NCBI RefSeq assembly: GCF_025244905.1
Contig: NZ_CP104285.1
Coordinates: 4,216,001 to 4,280,000, forward strand
DNA from: Enterobacter mori
Lineage (GTDB): Bacteria; Pseudomonadota; Gammaproteobacteria; Enterobacterales; Enterobacteriaceae
Direction of reading: 5' to 3'
Length of the DNA: 64,000 bases
Made by a program: the position numbers and the translations under genes. The notes under the pieces are model-generated. The model did not search any database, was not told the origin of the DNA, and saw nothing but the letters and a program-made list of their open reading frames with translations. This document shows positions 10,591-28,002 of the stretch, in pieces (position 1 is the first letter of the stretch; each line of letters begins with the position of its first letter).

Positions 10591-11276
10591 AATCTGGTAG
10601 ACCGTCCCGGAGAAAGGGGACAAGCCTGCCACTTTTAGCCTATGTCGGCGATGACCTGGATCAATCGTCCTGGACGGCTTTTATCTATATGAATAAATAC
10701 TCAAGATTACTGCAATTTCATTCACGCCAGTTGTGATTACTTTTCCTTATGTTCTGATTGTTTTTTTCATTTATAGCGCCACCACTGAAAAACAGTGGGT
10801 TTATGCGGGTTTGCAGTCAATGCCAGATTATTATTCTGCTATAAAACTGCTATTCAGCACGCTACATTGATAATACCGCTTTCATATAGTGAGTCAGATC
10901 ACACTCCGCTGCGTCCTGCCAGGGCATGCAATCAATGTAAAAATAGTTAAATACCCTTTTATTACAACAAGATAAACCCTCTTTAGCACATTTTTGTATA
11001 AATAAGATTGCCATTTGACCTGTGTACTAATTCCCGATAAGTTGGAAATCCGCTGGAAGCTTTCTGGATGAGCGGCCTGCTCATCATATTTATGCAGTAA
11101 TTGAGATTCCCTCTGAAGCAAGTCCTCAAACTTGTTTACCTGCGCGAAAGGATGAAAAGAGGGCGAATGCGAGGTCCGCGTATGAAACGCAAACCCCGTC
11201 GCCATGCTCTTTCTGTGCCTGTGCGCCACGGTAAAGTTCAGTGGGAAGCCCGACGAGCCTGGGGAGGTTCACTGAT
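10591..11276. promoter_or_regulatory. gltBD promoter and long leader region
   Basis: A 686-bp gap between divergent yhcC and gltB. It is AT-rich near yhcC and holds a dyad (CCACTG, 5 bases, CAGTGG) at 10782-10798. A possible -10 TATAGT at 10885-10890 is overlapped by a CRP-like site. If that promoter is used, the gltB leader is about 380 nt; it contains a 7-bp hairpin at 11067-11085 (GATGAGC/GCTCATC) and a small ORF at 11182. E. coli gltBDF is known to answer to Lrp, IHF, CRP and ArgR. I could not place Lrp or IHF sites by eye. Confidence 0.6.
10888..10903 (+). promoter_or_regulatory. CRP-like operator upstream of gltB
   Basis: AGTGA-GTCAGA-TCACA matches the TGTGA-N6-TCACA consensus at 9 of 10 core positions. 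It overlaps the candidate -10 TATAGT (10885-10890), a placement that would repress. Confidence 0.5.
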
Positions 11277-17165
<5,889 letters not shown>

Positions 17166-17170
17166 AAGAC

Positions 17171-17199
17171 AAGCCGGATGGATCTCCATCCGGCTTTTT

Positions 17200-17201
<2 letters not shown>
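17171..17201 (+). terminator. Intrinsic terminator after gltD
   Basis: AAGCCGGATGGA and TCCATCCGGCTT form a 12-bp stem with a 2-base nominal loop (the inner pairs must open), followed by T6. It overlaps the stop codon of the convergent nanQ by two bases. Confidence 0.92.
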
Positions 17202-18529
<1,328 letters not shown>

Positions 18530-18533
<4 letters not shown>

Positions 18534-20014
18534 TTCACCACCTGCTCGCTTTTGACACTGCCCGCGGAGAAAGCGCCACTCAGCGGTTTACCGTCGATAG
18601 CGTCGTGGGTGCGCAGTGCTTCGGGTCTGATCCAGCGCTGAACGCGGGACGGCATATCCAGACCAATCAACAGGATCACCACAAACGTCAGGCCAAAGGA
18701 GAGCGAGCCGAGAGCGGTGCCCAGCGCCATATCCTGCGACAGCAGCGCGCCAATCACCGGAGCTATCGCCCCGCCCAGCGCCCCGACATTGTAGGTAAAG
18801 CCGAGGCCAGCAGCCCGCTGGTCGGTATCGAAATAGCCCCCGATGAGTTTGGGTAAGATCCCTGATATCCCCTGCCCCAGCATTTGCTGGAAAAAGAGGA
18901 GCAGGCCCAGCACCCAGACATTAGCGCCACCAATCGCAAATACGGGGATGATAAGCAGCTGTGAGGCCAGCAGGCTGCAGACGTAAGCCTTGCGCGTCCC
19001 CAGCCAGTCACCAAGGAAACCGCCCACACAGCAGCCCACCGCTGCGCCGAAACCGCTAAAGAACAGAACCTTCGCCACGGTAGACGGGTCATACGCCAGA
19101 TCGGTTTTCAGATAAGTAGGGAGTAACGCCTGAATCGGCCATGAGTAGAGGAAGGCGAACAGCACGACGACCATTAGCGTGACCCCCGTGGGCCAGCGTT
19201 TACCGCTGCTTTGCACCATAAAACTGATAAAAACAATGGCGCATAGCAGGCCAAGAATGACGACCAGCCCTGCGTTATTGAGTTCACCGGCGAAACAGAG
19301 CCATAGTGCCGTTCCGGCAAACAGCGTCATCGCAACGTTGATAACGCGGTATTTGCCGCGATAAAGGATATCGACCATCGTTCGCACCGGGGCTTTGCCT
19401 TCGTGCTTCGCTTTCCAGTCCTCCGCCTCCGGAATGTTTTTACGCAGCCACAGGGCAAACACGATGGGCAAGATGCCAATAAAGAACAGTGCGCGCCAGC
19501 CCCATACGGGGACCACGAGGCTGTAGACCTGTGCGGCGAGCACGGCACCGACGGAGAAGCCTGAAATTAAAAAGCCGCTCGCCTTATTACGCAGATGCTT
19601 CGGCCAGCTTTCAATGACGTAGGTTGCGCTGGAGCCGTATTCGCCCGCCATCCCCATGCCAATCACCATCCTGGCGATAAACATCGTGACATAGCCCGGC
19701 GCAAAACCACAGGCCAGCGTACCGCAGGAAAAGAGGACAATACTGGTGATCATCGCCAGCTTACGGCCGTAGCGATCGCCCATTGCCCCCAGTAACAGCC
19801 CACCGAACCAGCGTGAAATAAAGGCCGCCGAAATCAGGCTCGCCGCTTCCACCGTCGTCAGGCCAAATTCACTTTTTACTTCTGTCAGGACCAGGGCAAT
19901 CAATACAAAATCGAAGCCATCAAGCAGGTATCCCAGCCAGGCAGCGGAAAACGCACGCCACTGTGGACGGGTAAGATGGCGGTACCACGGGATGCTTTGG
20001 GTAGACTTACTCAT
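18530..20014 (-). CDS. nanT: Sialic acid (N-acetylneuraminate) proton symporter
   Basis: Inner-membrane major-facilitator transporter that imports Neu5Ac with protons. It is 494 residues from ATG 20014 ([14 protein letters not shown]), against 496 in E. coli; GGGAG precedes the start, and the longer frame to 20122 runs through a REP element and is rejected. MFS signature [15 protein letters not shown] lies after the second membrane helix, and the protein has the extra helices typical of NanT (about 14). It sits downstream of nanA, separated by a REP pair, and overlaps nanK by 4 bp. Confidence 0.95.
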
Positions 20015-20044
20015 TTCACTCTCCCGACGATTTCTTTGTCGTTT

Positions 20045-20121
20045 TGCCGGATGGCGGCTGCGCCTTATCCGGCCTACGTATCGCGTTTTTGGAGGCCGGG
20101 TCAGCGGAGCGCCACCCGGCA
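20045..20121. repeat. BIME between nanA and nanT
   Basis: REP unit at 20045-20077 (TGCCGGATGGCGGCTGCGCC...) and an inverted partner at 20091-20121. It lies inside the operon between two genes on the same strand, where it could lower nanT expression relative to nanA or protect the nanA mRNA. Confidence 0.88.
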
Positions 20122-20126
20122 ATGCG

Positions 20127-21020
20127 TTAGCGTTTTTCCGCCATTAACTGCTCCGCCAGGGCTTTCAGCTCCGGCAAGAATTTTTCGTCCACAGGGGCAA
20201 ACGGTTTGCGACACAGCGGTACCGATACCACATCCATATAGTGCAGCACTGTTTTTAGCCCACGGAAGACACCGGCTTTGATCAGCAAGTCGATGACCTT
20301 ATTGCACTCGCTTTGCAGGCGTTGTGCGGTGGCGTTATCCCCTTCACGAACGGCGTTGGCAATCGCCTGATAGCGCCAGCCCATGATGTTGTACGTGCTG
20401 CCGATCCCGCCGTCTGCCCCTGCCAACAGGCCGGAGGCGAAGATCTCGTCGTAGCCGTTGTAGAGCACCAGATCCGGATGCGCGCGGCGGATCTGCTCCA
20501 TCTGGAACAGATCGCCAGAGGTTTGCTTCAGCGCCCCCACCCCCGGCAGCGTCACCAGGGTATTGATCTGATCCAGCGTTAACTTCACGCCGCTTAACGC
20601 CGGAATGTTATAAACCACCATCGGCAAACCATCCGCAGAATCAATAATTGCACGGTAGTGATCGCAATGTTCCTCAAAGCTGAAGGGATAGTAGAACGGT
20701 GTGACGGCGGACACGGCGTCAAAGCCATACCGGGCGGCAGAGGTGGCCAGCTGCTGGCTTTCCGCCGTGCTGACGCAACCGACATGGGCGATTAAGGTGA
20801 TTTTCCCTTTCGCCTCATCCGCCACAATCTCCATCACCTCTTCGCGTTCGGAGAGGCTTTGCACAAAGGCTTCCCCCGTTGAACCTCCGACATACAGACC
20901 GTCGATGCCCTGCGTAATATTGAACTGCACCAGACGGCGCAGGCTCTCTTTATCCAGCGCCTGTTGGCGGGTGAAGGGGGTCAGGAGTGCGGCCATTACG
21001 CCGCGTAATTGCGTTGCCAT
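20127..21020 (-). CDS. nanA: N-acetylneuraminate lyase
   Basis: Cleaves sialic acid to ManNAc and pyruvate; a class I aldolase of the DHDPS family, cytosolic tetramer. It is 297 residues, as in E. coli. The Schiff-base lysine is Lys165 ([10 protein letters not shown]), with Tyr137 ([10 protein letters not shown]) and the GGSTGE substrate loop near residue 45. TTGAGG precedes the start. It is the first gene of the sialate operon and has the NanR operator 36 bp upstream of its ATG. Confidence 0.97.
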   Translation of the reverse strand: MATQLRGVMAALLTPFTRQQALDKESLRRLVQFNITQGIDGLYVGGSTGEAFVQSLSEREEVMEIVADEAKGKITLIAHVGCVSTAESQQLATSAARYGFDAVSAVTPFYYPFSFEEHCDHYRAIIDSADGLPMVVYNIPALSGVKLTLDQINTLVTLPGVGALKQTSGDLFQMEQIRRAHPDLVLYNGYDEIFASGLLAGADGGIGSTYNIMGWRYQAIANAVREGDNATAQRLQSECNKVIDLLIKAGVFRGLKTVLHYMDVVSVPLCRKPFAPVDEKFLPELKALAEQLMAEKR

Positions 21021-21055
21021 AGATACCTCAATTGATCGTGTGTTTGTTATAACGA

Positions 21056-21078
21056 CATACCTTTATACCTGTTATACC
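21056..21078 (-). promoter_or_regulatory. NanR operator (three GGTATA-type repeats)
   Basis: Read on the minus strand, GGTATA occurs at 21078-21073 and 21069-21064, with GGTATG at 21061-21056. This matches the GGTATA repeat operator known for E. coli NanR. It lies between nanR and nanA, over the nanA promoter, and explains sialate-inducible control. Confidence 0.9.
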
Positions 21079-21105
21079 AGATCAATTACGCAGCAGTGGA
21101 ATACA

Positions 21106-21124
21106 GATCGCTTATATTGCGATC
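21106..21124. other. Inverted repeat downstream of nanR
   Basis: GATCGC and GCGATC flank a 7-base AT-rich spacer, 21 bp after the nanR stop and upstream of the nanA operator. It could be a weak nanR 3' hairpin (no T run on the minus strand) or an operator; I cannot tell which. Confidence 0.4.
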
Positions 21125-21144
21125 GACTTCACTAAAGGAGATCG

Positions 21145-21927
21145 TTATTTTTTGGCTTTGGAACTCTGGCCGAAGGCGTGCCAGGTCGCAGACACGCTAT
21201 TGAGGTGGGTTTGTAGCGCGCGGTCAGCCTCATCAGGATCGCGACGGCGGATCGCATCAACGATCGCGATATGCTGGCGATAGCTGACTTCATTATGCTT
21301 ATACAGCTCAGCCTCCGGCACTGTTGGACGTGCGGCGATCAGCCAATCCAGCAACGCAACGTGGATAGCGTTAAAGATCGGGTTGCCGGGGATCTCCGCC
21401 AGCACGCGGTGAAAGTCGACATCGGAGCGAATAAACAGCGCATTATCATCAAGCGACTGGCTATTGATCTCCAGCGCTTTTGTCAGGCGATCGATTTGCT
21501 CGTCAGTGGCAAATTCAGCGGCAAAGCGAACAAGGCTGGATTCGAAAAACAGACGCAGCTGCTCGAAATGGGCAATTCCCCCTGGCTGGGTCAGGAAATC
21601 TTTTGCCATGCCGGAAAGCTCGCTGATGATGGTATCGGCAGAAGGCATGGTAACGCGGGCGCGTTCACCGTTGTTAATCTGCACCAGACCTTTACGCTTC
21701 AGCGCCGCCAGCGCCTCACGCACCGAGGGGCGACCGACGTTGAAGAATTCCATCAGTTCGCGCTCGGAGGGCAATTGTTCTCCCTGCGCAAATTCCTTCC
21801 GGCGGATCATCTGCTCCAGCTCTTCTTCCACCATATCGGACAACTTCTTGCGCGCCAGCGGACGACGTCGCAGGCTGCGGCCAATGGTTTCATCAGAGTT
21901 TTCAGCTTTAAGATCAGTCGGTTTCAT
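21145..21927 (-). CDS. nanR: Sialic acid-responsive GntR-family repressor
   Basis: Represses sialate genes until Neu5Ac binds. FadR-subfamily GntR regulator of 260 residues (E. coli 263). The winged helix-turn-helix spans about residues 30-100 ([34 protein letters not shown]), followed by an all-helical FCD ligand domain. It lies just upstream of nanA on the same strand with its operator between. In E. coli dcuD separates nanR from sspB; it is absent here, leaving a 102-bp gap that also holds the sspAB terminator. Confidence 0.95.
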   Translation of the reverse strand: MKPTDLKAENSDETIGRSLRRRPLARKKLSDMVEEELEQMIRRKEFAQGEQLPSERELMEFFNVGRPSVREALAALKRKGLVQINNGERARVTMPSADTIISELSGMAKDFLTQPGGIAHFEQLRLFFESSLVRFAAEFATDEQIDRLTKALEINSQSLDDNALFIRSDVDFHRVLAEIPGNPIFNAIHVALLDWLIAARPTVPEAELYKHNEVSYRQHIAIVDAIRRRDPDEADRALQTHLNSVSATWHAFGQSSKAKK

Positions 21928-22003
21928 TGCAGTCCGGTGCCGGAAAGGAAGAAAAATTCATCATAACACAGGAAATAACAGGTGGCGAAAAGGGGCAGAA
22001 AGC

Positions 22004-22027
22004 AAAACAGGCCCTATGGGCCTGTTT
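22004..22027 (-). terminator. Intrinsic terminator of sspAB
   Basis: AAACAGGCCC, 3-base loop, GGGCCTGTTT: a 10-bp stem two bases past the sspB stop, followed on the minus strand by TTTTGCTTTC. Confidence 0.8.
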
Positions 22028-22029
22028 GA

Positions 22030-22533
22030 TTACTTCACGACGCGAAGTGCCGGACGACCACCGCGCGGAGGCGGATCGTCATCAGGGTCGTTGTCGTCGT
22101 GATGATCGGGTTTGTCGCCATCAATAAGTGACATCACCGTGTCGCTTTCGCGCTCCTCGGAAGCGTCATCATCATTCAGGCTGGCAACATCTTCGTCATA
22201 CGCCGCTTCCGGCTCAAACATGGTACCCGCACCGTTCTCACGTGCGTAGATCGCCAGAACCGCAGCCAGTGGTACGGAAACCTGACGCGGTACGCCGCCA
22301 AAACGCGCATTAAAGCGCACTTCGTCGTTTGCCAGCTCCAGGTTACCCACCGCGCGCGGCGCAATGTTCAGCACGATCTGTCCGTCACGTGCATATTCCA
22401 TAGGAACCTGCACGTCCGGCAACGTCACATCCACAACCAGGTGCGGCGTGAGCTGGTTATCCAGCAGCCATTCATAGAAGGCGCGCAGCAGATACGGACG
22501 GCGTGGGGAAAGTTGTGACATTTCCACAGTCAT
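22030..22533 (-). CDS. sspB: ClpXP adaptor / stringent starvation protein B
   Basis: Delivers ssrA-tagged proteins to ClpXP. The N-terminal substrate-binding domain (RRPYLLRAFYEWLLDNQLTPHL) is followed by an acidic, flexible linker and the C-terminal ClpX-binding tail RGGRPALRVVK. The start is unsettled: ATG 22533 (one-base overlap with the sspA stop, 167 residues), GTG 22527 (aligned with the E. coli start, GAGG 9 bases upstream, 165 residues, the E. coli length) or ATG 22521. The outermost is reported. It is cotranscribed and coupled with sspA. Confidence 0.93.
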   Translation of the reverse strand: MTVEMSQLSPRRPYLLRAFYEWLLDNQLTPHLVVDVTLPDVQVPMEYARDGQIVLNIAPRAVGNLELANDEVRFNARFGGVPRQVSVPLAAVLAIYARENGAGTMFEPEAAYDEDVASLNDDDASEERESDTVMSLIDGDKPDHHDDNDPDDDPPPRGGRPALRVVK

Positions 22534-23171
22534 TAGCCTCGGCCGAGACGCATTTCACGTTCCGGCTCAGTCAGAGAAGCCAGGAAAGAGTCGCGTTCAA
22601 ATACGCGCGTCATGTAGCCTTTCAGCTCTTTCGCACCCGGACCGCTGAACTCAACACCCAGCGTAGGCAGACGCCACAGCAGTGGTGCCAGGTAGCAATC
22701 GACCAGGCTGAACTCATCGCTCAGGAAGAAAGGCTTCTGACCAAAGACTGGCGCGATTGCCAGCAGCTCTTCTCGCAGTTGTTTACGTGCAGCATCCGCT
22801 TCAGACGACGTACCGTTAACGATAACGTTCATCAGCGTATACCAGTCTTTTTCGATACGCTGCATGTACAGGCGGCTTTCACCACGCGCAACAGGGTAAA
22901 CAGGCATCAGTGGCGGATGCGGAAAACGCTCATCCAGGTATTCCATAATGATACGGGATTCCCACAGGGTCAGCTCGCGATCCACCAGCGTTGGTACGCT
23001 CTGGCTCGGGTTGAGATCGATCAGATCCTGAGGAGGGTTATCCTTTTCCACATGCTCGATCTCAAAACTGACACCCTTCTCGGCCAGCACGATACGAACC
23101 TGATGGCTATAAATGTCAGTAGGACCAGAAAACAGCGTCATTACCGAACGTTTGTTGGCAGCGACAGCCAT
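22533..23171 (-). CDS. sspA: Stringent starvation protein A
   Basis: RNA-polymerase-associated protein with a glutathione-S-transferase fold; in E. coli it lowers H-NS and supports acid tolerance and phage P1 late transcription. It is 212 residues, identical in length to E. coli, with the thioredoxin-like N-terminal domain (SVMTLFSGPTDIYSHQVRIV) and helical C-terminal domain. A strong CTGGAGG precedes the ATG. The stop TAA shares one base with the sspB ATG. Confidence 0.96.
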   Translation of the reverse strand: MAVAANKRSVMTLFSGPTDIYSHQVRIVLAEKGVSFEIEHVEKDNPPQDLIDLNPSQSVPTLVDRELTLWESRIIMEYLDERFPHPPLMPVYPVARGESRLYMQRIEKDWYTLMNVIVNGTSSEADAARKQLREELLAIAPVFGQKPFFLSDEFSLVDCYLAPLLWRLPTLGVEFSGPGAKELKGYMTRVFERDSFLASLTEPEREMRLGRG

Positions 23172-23476
23172 GAAAACCTCCAGGTATATTCAGAATTTTA
23201 CTGCTACCGGCCCACCAGGGCCAGCCAGATGATGTATTGCCCATCCCAGAGAAAACACATTGTTCAAGAATCGAACAAAAATCGAGTATTCACCGATATT
23301 TGGGCAGAAAATTGGATGATAGTTTACCAGATTTTGATGGCTTTGTGGTGAGGGGATTCTGGAAATGTGGAAAAAGAGGAGATATATCAATTCATGTTGT
23401 GGATAACCTACGCATTATCCATAAAAAACCCGCCGAAGCGGGTTTTTCGCCAATCGTACTGCGTAAGCAGAATGGA
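23172..23476. promoter_or_regulatory. sspA upstream region with rpsI terminator
   Basis: About 300 bp between rpsI and sspA, both on the minus strand. It holds the rpsI terminator (23423-23447) and a dyad TTGTTC, 7 bases, GAACAA at 23260-23278 that probably lies in the sspA promoter area. I could not fix a -35/-10 pair with confidence. Confidence 0.5.
23423..23447 (-). terminator. Intrinsic terminator of rplM-rpsI
   Basis: On the minus strand AAAAACCCGC-TTCG-GCGGGTTTTTT: a GC stem closed by a UUCG tetraloop with flanking A/T runs. Confidence 0.92.
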
Positions 23477-23872
<396 letters not shown>

Positions 23873-23884
23873 CTATAATCCCGA

Positions 23885-24552
<668 letters not shown>

Positions 24553-24658
24553 GGTCTGGTGCCCTCACCCCCAGCCCCTCTCCCACAGGGAGAGGGGGGC
24601 AATTGTTAAGGTCTGGAGCCCTCACCCCCAGCCCCTCTCCCACGGGGAGAGGGGGGCA
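24553..24658. repeat. Two direct copies of a 49-bp hairpin repeat
   Basis: Copy 1 at 24553-24601 and copy 2 at 24610-24658, 57 bp apart and differing at two bases. Each reads GGTCTGG, one variable base, GCCCTCACCC... and contains the perfect stem CCCCTCTCCC/GGGAGAGGGG. It is the widespread enterobacterial CCCTCACCCC-type palindromic repeat; small ORFs spelling LTPSPSPTGRG come from it. It lies just past the zapE stop and upstream of the rplM promoter, so it may end zapE transcripts. Confidence 0.85.
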
Positions 24659-24659
24659 T

Positions 24660-25784
24660 TTATGGCATATGCTCCAGCTTAAGGTATTCCTCGCTCTGCA
24701 TCTCCTGCAGGCGCGACAGGCAGCGCTGGAACTCAAACTTCAGCCGCTCCCCCTGGTAAATCTCATATAAAGGTACCTCAGCGCTGACCACCAGCTTAAC
24801 GTGGCGCTCATAAAACTCGTCCACCAGCGCAATGAAGCGTCGCGCTTCGCTTTCCATCAGGCGCGTCATCACCGGCACATCCAGCACCATCACGGTGTGG
24901 AACAGGCGCGAAAGCGCGATGTAATCATGCTGGCTGCGGGCATCGACGCAGAGTGTCGCAAAGGAGACGGCCAGGATTTGATTTTCTACGCCCTGAGTTT
25001 GCAAGGGACGATGGTTAATCTCGAGTTCCGGGGCACGCTCACGTTTTGCCCCCGCCAGCGCCAGCCACAGTTTATCCATCTGGTTTGTGGTTTCTGCGTT
25101 CAACGGCGAAAGCCACAAATGGGCCTGAGTCAGCGTGCGCAGGCGGTAATCCACGCCCGCGTCGACGTTCATGATGTCGCAATGCTGTTTTATCGCATCG
25201 ATAGCGGGCAGGAAGCGCGCGCGCTGCAAACCATTGCGGTACAGCTCGTCCGGCGGGATGTTCGAGGTCGCTACAAGCGTAATCCCACGCGCAAACAGCG
25301 CTTTCATCAACCCGCCCAGCAGCATCGCATCCGTAATATCGGAAACAAAAAATTCGTCAAAGCAGAGTACGTCCGTTTCCGCCTTAAAGCGGTCTGCCAC
25401 AATTTCCAGCGGGTCGCTTTTGCCCTGCAATGCCGTCAGCTCTTCGTGAACCCGCAGCATGAAGCGGTGAAAATGCAGGCGTTGTTTACGCGTGCCCGGC
25501 AGGCTCTGGTAGAACATGTCCATCAGCCAGGTTTTACCGCGCCCGACGCCCCCCCACATATATAAGCCACGTACCGACGCGTTAACCTGAGGTTCTTTTT
25601 TCCCCAACAACCGGCCGAATGCAGCCTTCAGCCCACTACTTTGCACCGCCTCTGCGGGTTTCGCTGTGAGCTCCTGATAAATTGTATTCAGACGATTAAC
25701 CGCTTCACGCTGCACGTCATCCGGCTGATGTGAGCCCTCATTCAGGGCCAGTTGGTAACGCGATGAGGGGGACAGGCTTTGCAT
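24660..25784 (-). CDS. zapE: Cell division ATPase ZapE
   Basis: AFG1-like P-loop ATPase that associates with the division ring under stress in E. coli and destabilises FtsZ polymers with ATP. It is 374 residues (E. coli 375). Walker A is GGVGRGKTWLMD, Walker B is VLCFDEFFV, and DAMLLGGLMKALF follows. It is divergent from zapG, another FtsZ-ring-associated gene, and ends in the double hairpin repeat. Confidence 0.95.
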   Translation of the reverse strand: MQSLSPSSRYQLALNEGSHQPDDVQREAVNRLNTIYQELTAKPAEAVQSSGLKAAFGRLLGKKEPQVNASVRGLYMWGGVGRGKTWLMDMFYQSLPGTRKQRLHFHRFMLRVHEELTALQGKSDPLEIVADRFKAETDVLCFDEFFVSDITDAMLLGGLMKALFARGITLVATSNIPPDELYRNGLQRARFLPAIDAIKQHCDIMNVDAGVDYRLRTLTQAHLWLSPLNAETTNQMDKLWLALAGAKRERAPELEINHRPLQTQGVENQILAVSFATLCVDARSQHDYIALSRLFHTVMVLDVPVMTRLMESEARRFIALVDEFYERHVKLVVSAEVPLYEIYQGERLKFEFQRCLSRLQEMQSEEYLKLEHMP

Positions 25785-25973
25785 AATCTTATTGTTATTC
25801 CTTCAGTTATTACTCACCATCGGGCGCGACTGATGAAAAAAAGGCCGTTCTACACTACGCGATGATACGTCAGGATTCCACTTCTGAAGAAATAGCGGTT
25901 ATAGTGGCAATATCAGGCACAGGCAGGAGCCGAGCCAACACCCTACGGAACAACAAGACAACGGGAGAAGTTC

Positions 25974-26372
25974 ATGACCTGGGAATATGCGCTAATCGGT
26001 TTAGTCGTCGGCATCGTCATCGGTGCTGTGGCCATGCGTTTCGGTAATCGCAAATTGCGTCAGCAGCAGTCACTGCAGTACGAACTGGAAAAGAACAAAG
26101 CCGAACTGGAAGAGTATCGTGAAGAGCTGGTCAGCCACTTTGCCCGTAGCGCCGAGCTGCTGGACAACATGGCGACCGACTATCGCCAGCTGTATCAACA
26201 CATGGCGAAAAGCTCCAGCAGCCTGCTGCCGGAAATGACCGCAGAAACGAACCCGTTCCGCAACCGTCTGGCAGACTCTGAAGCGGGTAACGATCAGGCT
26301 CCGGTTCAGATGCCACGCGACTATTCGGACGGCGCGTCCGGCCTGCTGCGCGGTGGCGCAAAACGCGATTAA
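25974..26372 (+). CDS. zapG: Z-ring-associated membrane protein ZapG (YhcB)
   Basis: Inner-membrane protein of 132 residues linked to cell division and envelope growth. One N-terminal membrane helix (YALIGLVVGIVIGAVAMRF, about residues 4-22) is followed by a cytoplasmic coiled coil (LRQQQSLQYELEKNKAELEEYREEL) and a disordered tail. GGGAGAAG precedes the ATG. Its 3' end carries an intrinsic terminator. Confidence 0.95.
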   Translation: MTWEYALIGLVVGIVIGAVAMRFGNRKLRQQQSLQYELEKNKAELEEYREELVSHFARSAELLDNMATDYRQLYQHMAKSSSSLLPEMTAETNPFRNRLADSEAGNDQAPVQMPRDYSDGASGLLRGGAKRD

Positions 26373-26394
26373 TCGCAAAACATGAATAAATTTT

Positions 26395-26424
26395 ACGGGC
26401 GCATCTCTTGCGCCCGTCCTTTCT
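26395..26424 (+). terminator. Intrinsic terminator after zapG
   Basis: ACGGGCGCA and TGCGCCCGT form a 9-bp stem with a 5-base loop, followed by CCTTTCTT. Confidence 0.8.
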
Positions 26425-26542
26425 TCCCGTCCCCAGCTATTATTTAGTCAAACACCTCATTGTTCAGCAGTTGAAAATTCAATAACATCAAGATGTTTTT
26501 GGGCCGTTCTTCTTTCATTCCAGGATACGAGAGTCAGCATCA

Positions 26543-27910
26543 ATGAAGAAAAAAAACCAGCTGTTGAGCGCTTTAGCGTTAAGTGTCGGGTTATCTCTCT
26601 CGGCGTCCTTCCCTGCCCACGCGGCACTGCCTTCGCAGGTGCCGGGACAGGCAGCCATTCCTAGCCTCGCGCCGATGCTGGAAAAAGTGCTGCCCGCCGT
26701 GGTCAGCGTCCAGGTCGAAGGCACCGCGCGGCAAAGCCAGCGCGTGCCGGAAGAACTGAAGAAATATTTCGGTGATGAATCTCCCGACCAGCAGGCGCAG
26801 CCATTTGAAGGACTGGGCTCTGGGGTGATCATTGATGCGGCCAAGGGCTATATCCTGACCAACAACCATGTGATCAGTCAGGCGGATAAAATCAGCGTCC
26901 AGCTCAATGATGGACGCGAATTTGACGCCAAACTGATCGGCGGCGATGACCAGAGCGATATTGCGCTTCTGCAGATCCTAAAACCCAGCAACCTGACACA
27001 GATTGCCATTGCGGACTCCGACACGCTGCGCGTGGGCGATTTTGCCGTCGCCGTTGGTAACCCCTTCGGTCTGGGCCAGACTGCCACCTCCGGGATCGTC
27101 TCCGCACTTGGGCGCAGCGGCCTGAACCTGGAAGGGCTGGAAAACTTTATTCAGACCGACGCGTCTATTAACCGCGGTAACTCGGGTGGTGCCCTGCTCA
27201 ACCTGAACGGTGAGCTTATTGGTATCAACACGGCGATCCTCGCCCCCGGCGGCGGCAGTATCGGGATTGGCTTTGCCATACCGAGCAATATGGCCAAAAC
27301 CCTGTCTCAACAGCTCATTCAGTTTGGTGAAGTCAAACGTGGGCTGCTGGGCATCAAAGGGATGGAGATGAGCGCGGATATCGCCAAAGCCTTTAACGTC
27401 AACGTCCAGCGCGGCGCATTTGTCAGCGAAGTGCTGCCAAATTCCGGGTCGGCGAAAGCAGGCGTGAAATCCGGCGATGTCATCGTCAGCCTGAACGATA
27501 AACCGCTGAACAGCTTCGCAGAACTGCGTTCTCGCATTGCCACCACCGAGCCTGGCGCCAAAGTGAAACTCGGTTTGATTCGCGACGGCAAACCGCTGGA
27601 CGTTGAAGTCACGCTGGATAAGAGCACCTCTTCTTCCGCCAGCGCCGAGCTGATCGCCCCGGCCCTGCAAGGCGCGACGTTGAGCGACGGCCAGCTCAAA
27701 GACGGCACGAAAGGCATTACTATTGATACCGTCGAGAAGAGCAGCCCTGCCGCACAGGCGGGATTGCATCAGGATGATGTCATCATCGGCGTGAACCGCA
27801 CTCGCGTGCAATCTATTGCAGAAATGCGCAAGGTGCTGGAAAGTAAGCCAACGGTCATTGCCCTGCAGGTCATGCGTGGCAAAGAGACTATCTATATTTT
27901 ATTGCGCTAA
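26543..27910 (+). CDS. degQ: Periplasmic serine endoprotease DegQ
   Basis: HtrA-family protease and chaperone that degrades misfolded periplasmic proteins. It is 455 residues, the E. coli length. A signal peptide runs to SFPAHA (about residue 27). Catalytic triad: His in LTNNHVI, Asp in QSDIALL, Ser in NRGNSGGALL. Two PDZ domains follow (GLLGIKGMEM... and the second ending VMRGKETIYILL). It lies directly upstream of degS, separated by a hairpin, as a tandem htrA pair. Confidence 0.97.
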   Translation: MKKKNQLLSALALSVGLSLSASFPAHAALPSQVPGQAAIPSLAPMLEKVLPAVVSVQVEGTARQSQRVPEELKKYFGDESPDQQAQPFEGLGSGVIIDAAKGYILTNNHVISQADKISVQLNDGREFDAKLIGGDDQSDIALLQILKPSNLTQIAIADSDTLRVGDFAVAVGNPFGLGQTATSGIVSALGRSGLNLEGLENFIQTDASINRGNSGGALLNLNGELIGINTAILAPGGGSIGIGFAIPSNMAKTLSQQLIQFGEVKRGLLGIKGMEMSADIAKAFNVNVQRGAFVSEVLPNSGSAKAGVKSGDVIVSLNDKPLNSFAELRSRIATTEPGAKVKLGLIRDGKPLDVEVTLDKSTSSSASAELIAPALQGATLSDGQLKDGTKGITIDTVEKSSPAAQAGLHQDDVIIGVNRTRVQSIAEMRKVLESKPTVIALQVMRGKETIYILLR

Positions 27911-27922
27911 GCATTTGCGACC

Positions 27923-27952
27923 CCGGACATCACCGCTGCATGTGATGTCCGG
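27923..27952 (+). terminator. 11-bp hairpin between degQ and degS
   Basis: CCGGACATCAC and GTGATGTCCGG pair around an 8-base loop, starting 13 bases after the degQ stop. It is followed by ATAACTCATG, not a T run, so it may be a weak terminator or an mRNA 3'-end stabiliser. Confidence 0.55.
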
Positions 27953-28002
27953 ATAACTCATGTTATGCTGCAAACCGTTCATTTTTTAACGACACGCGCA
28001 TC

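Noticed and set aside
10894..11229. A 111-codon minus-strand frame in the gltB leader
   Set aside because: Low-complexity translation with no domain, opposite a conserved regulatory leader; most likely chance.
24553..24658. Possible CRISPR array
   Set aside because: Only two units, a single 8-base gap in place of a spacer, and no cas genes; it is an interspersed palindromic repeat.
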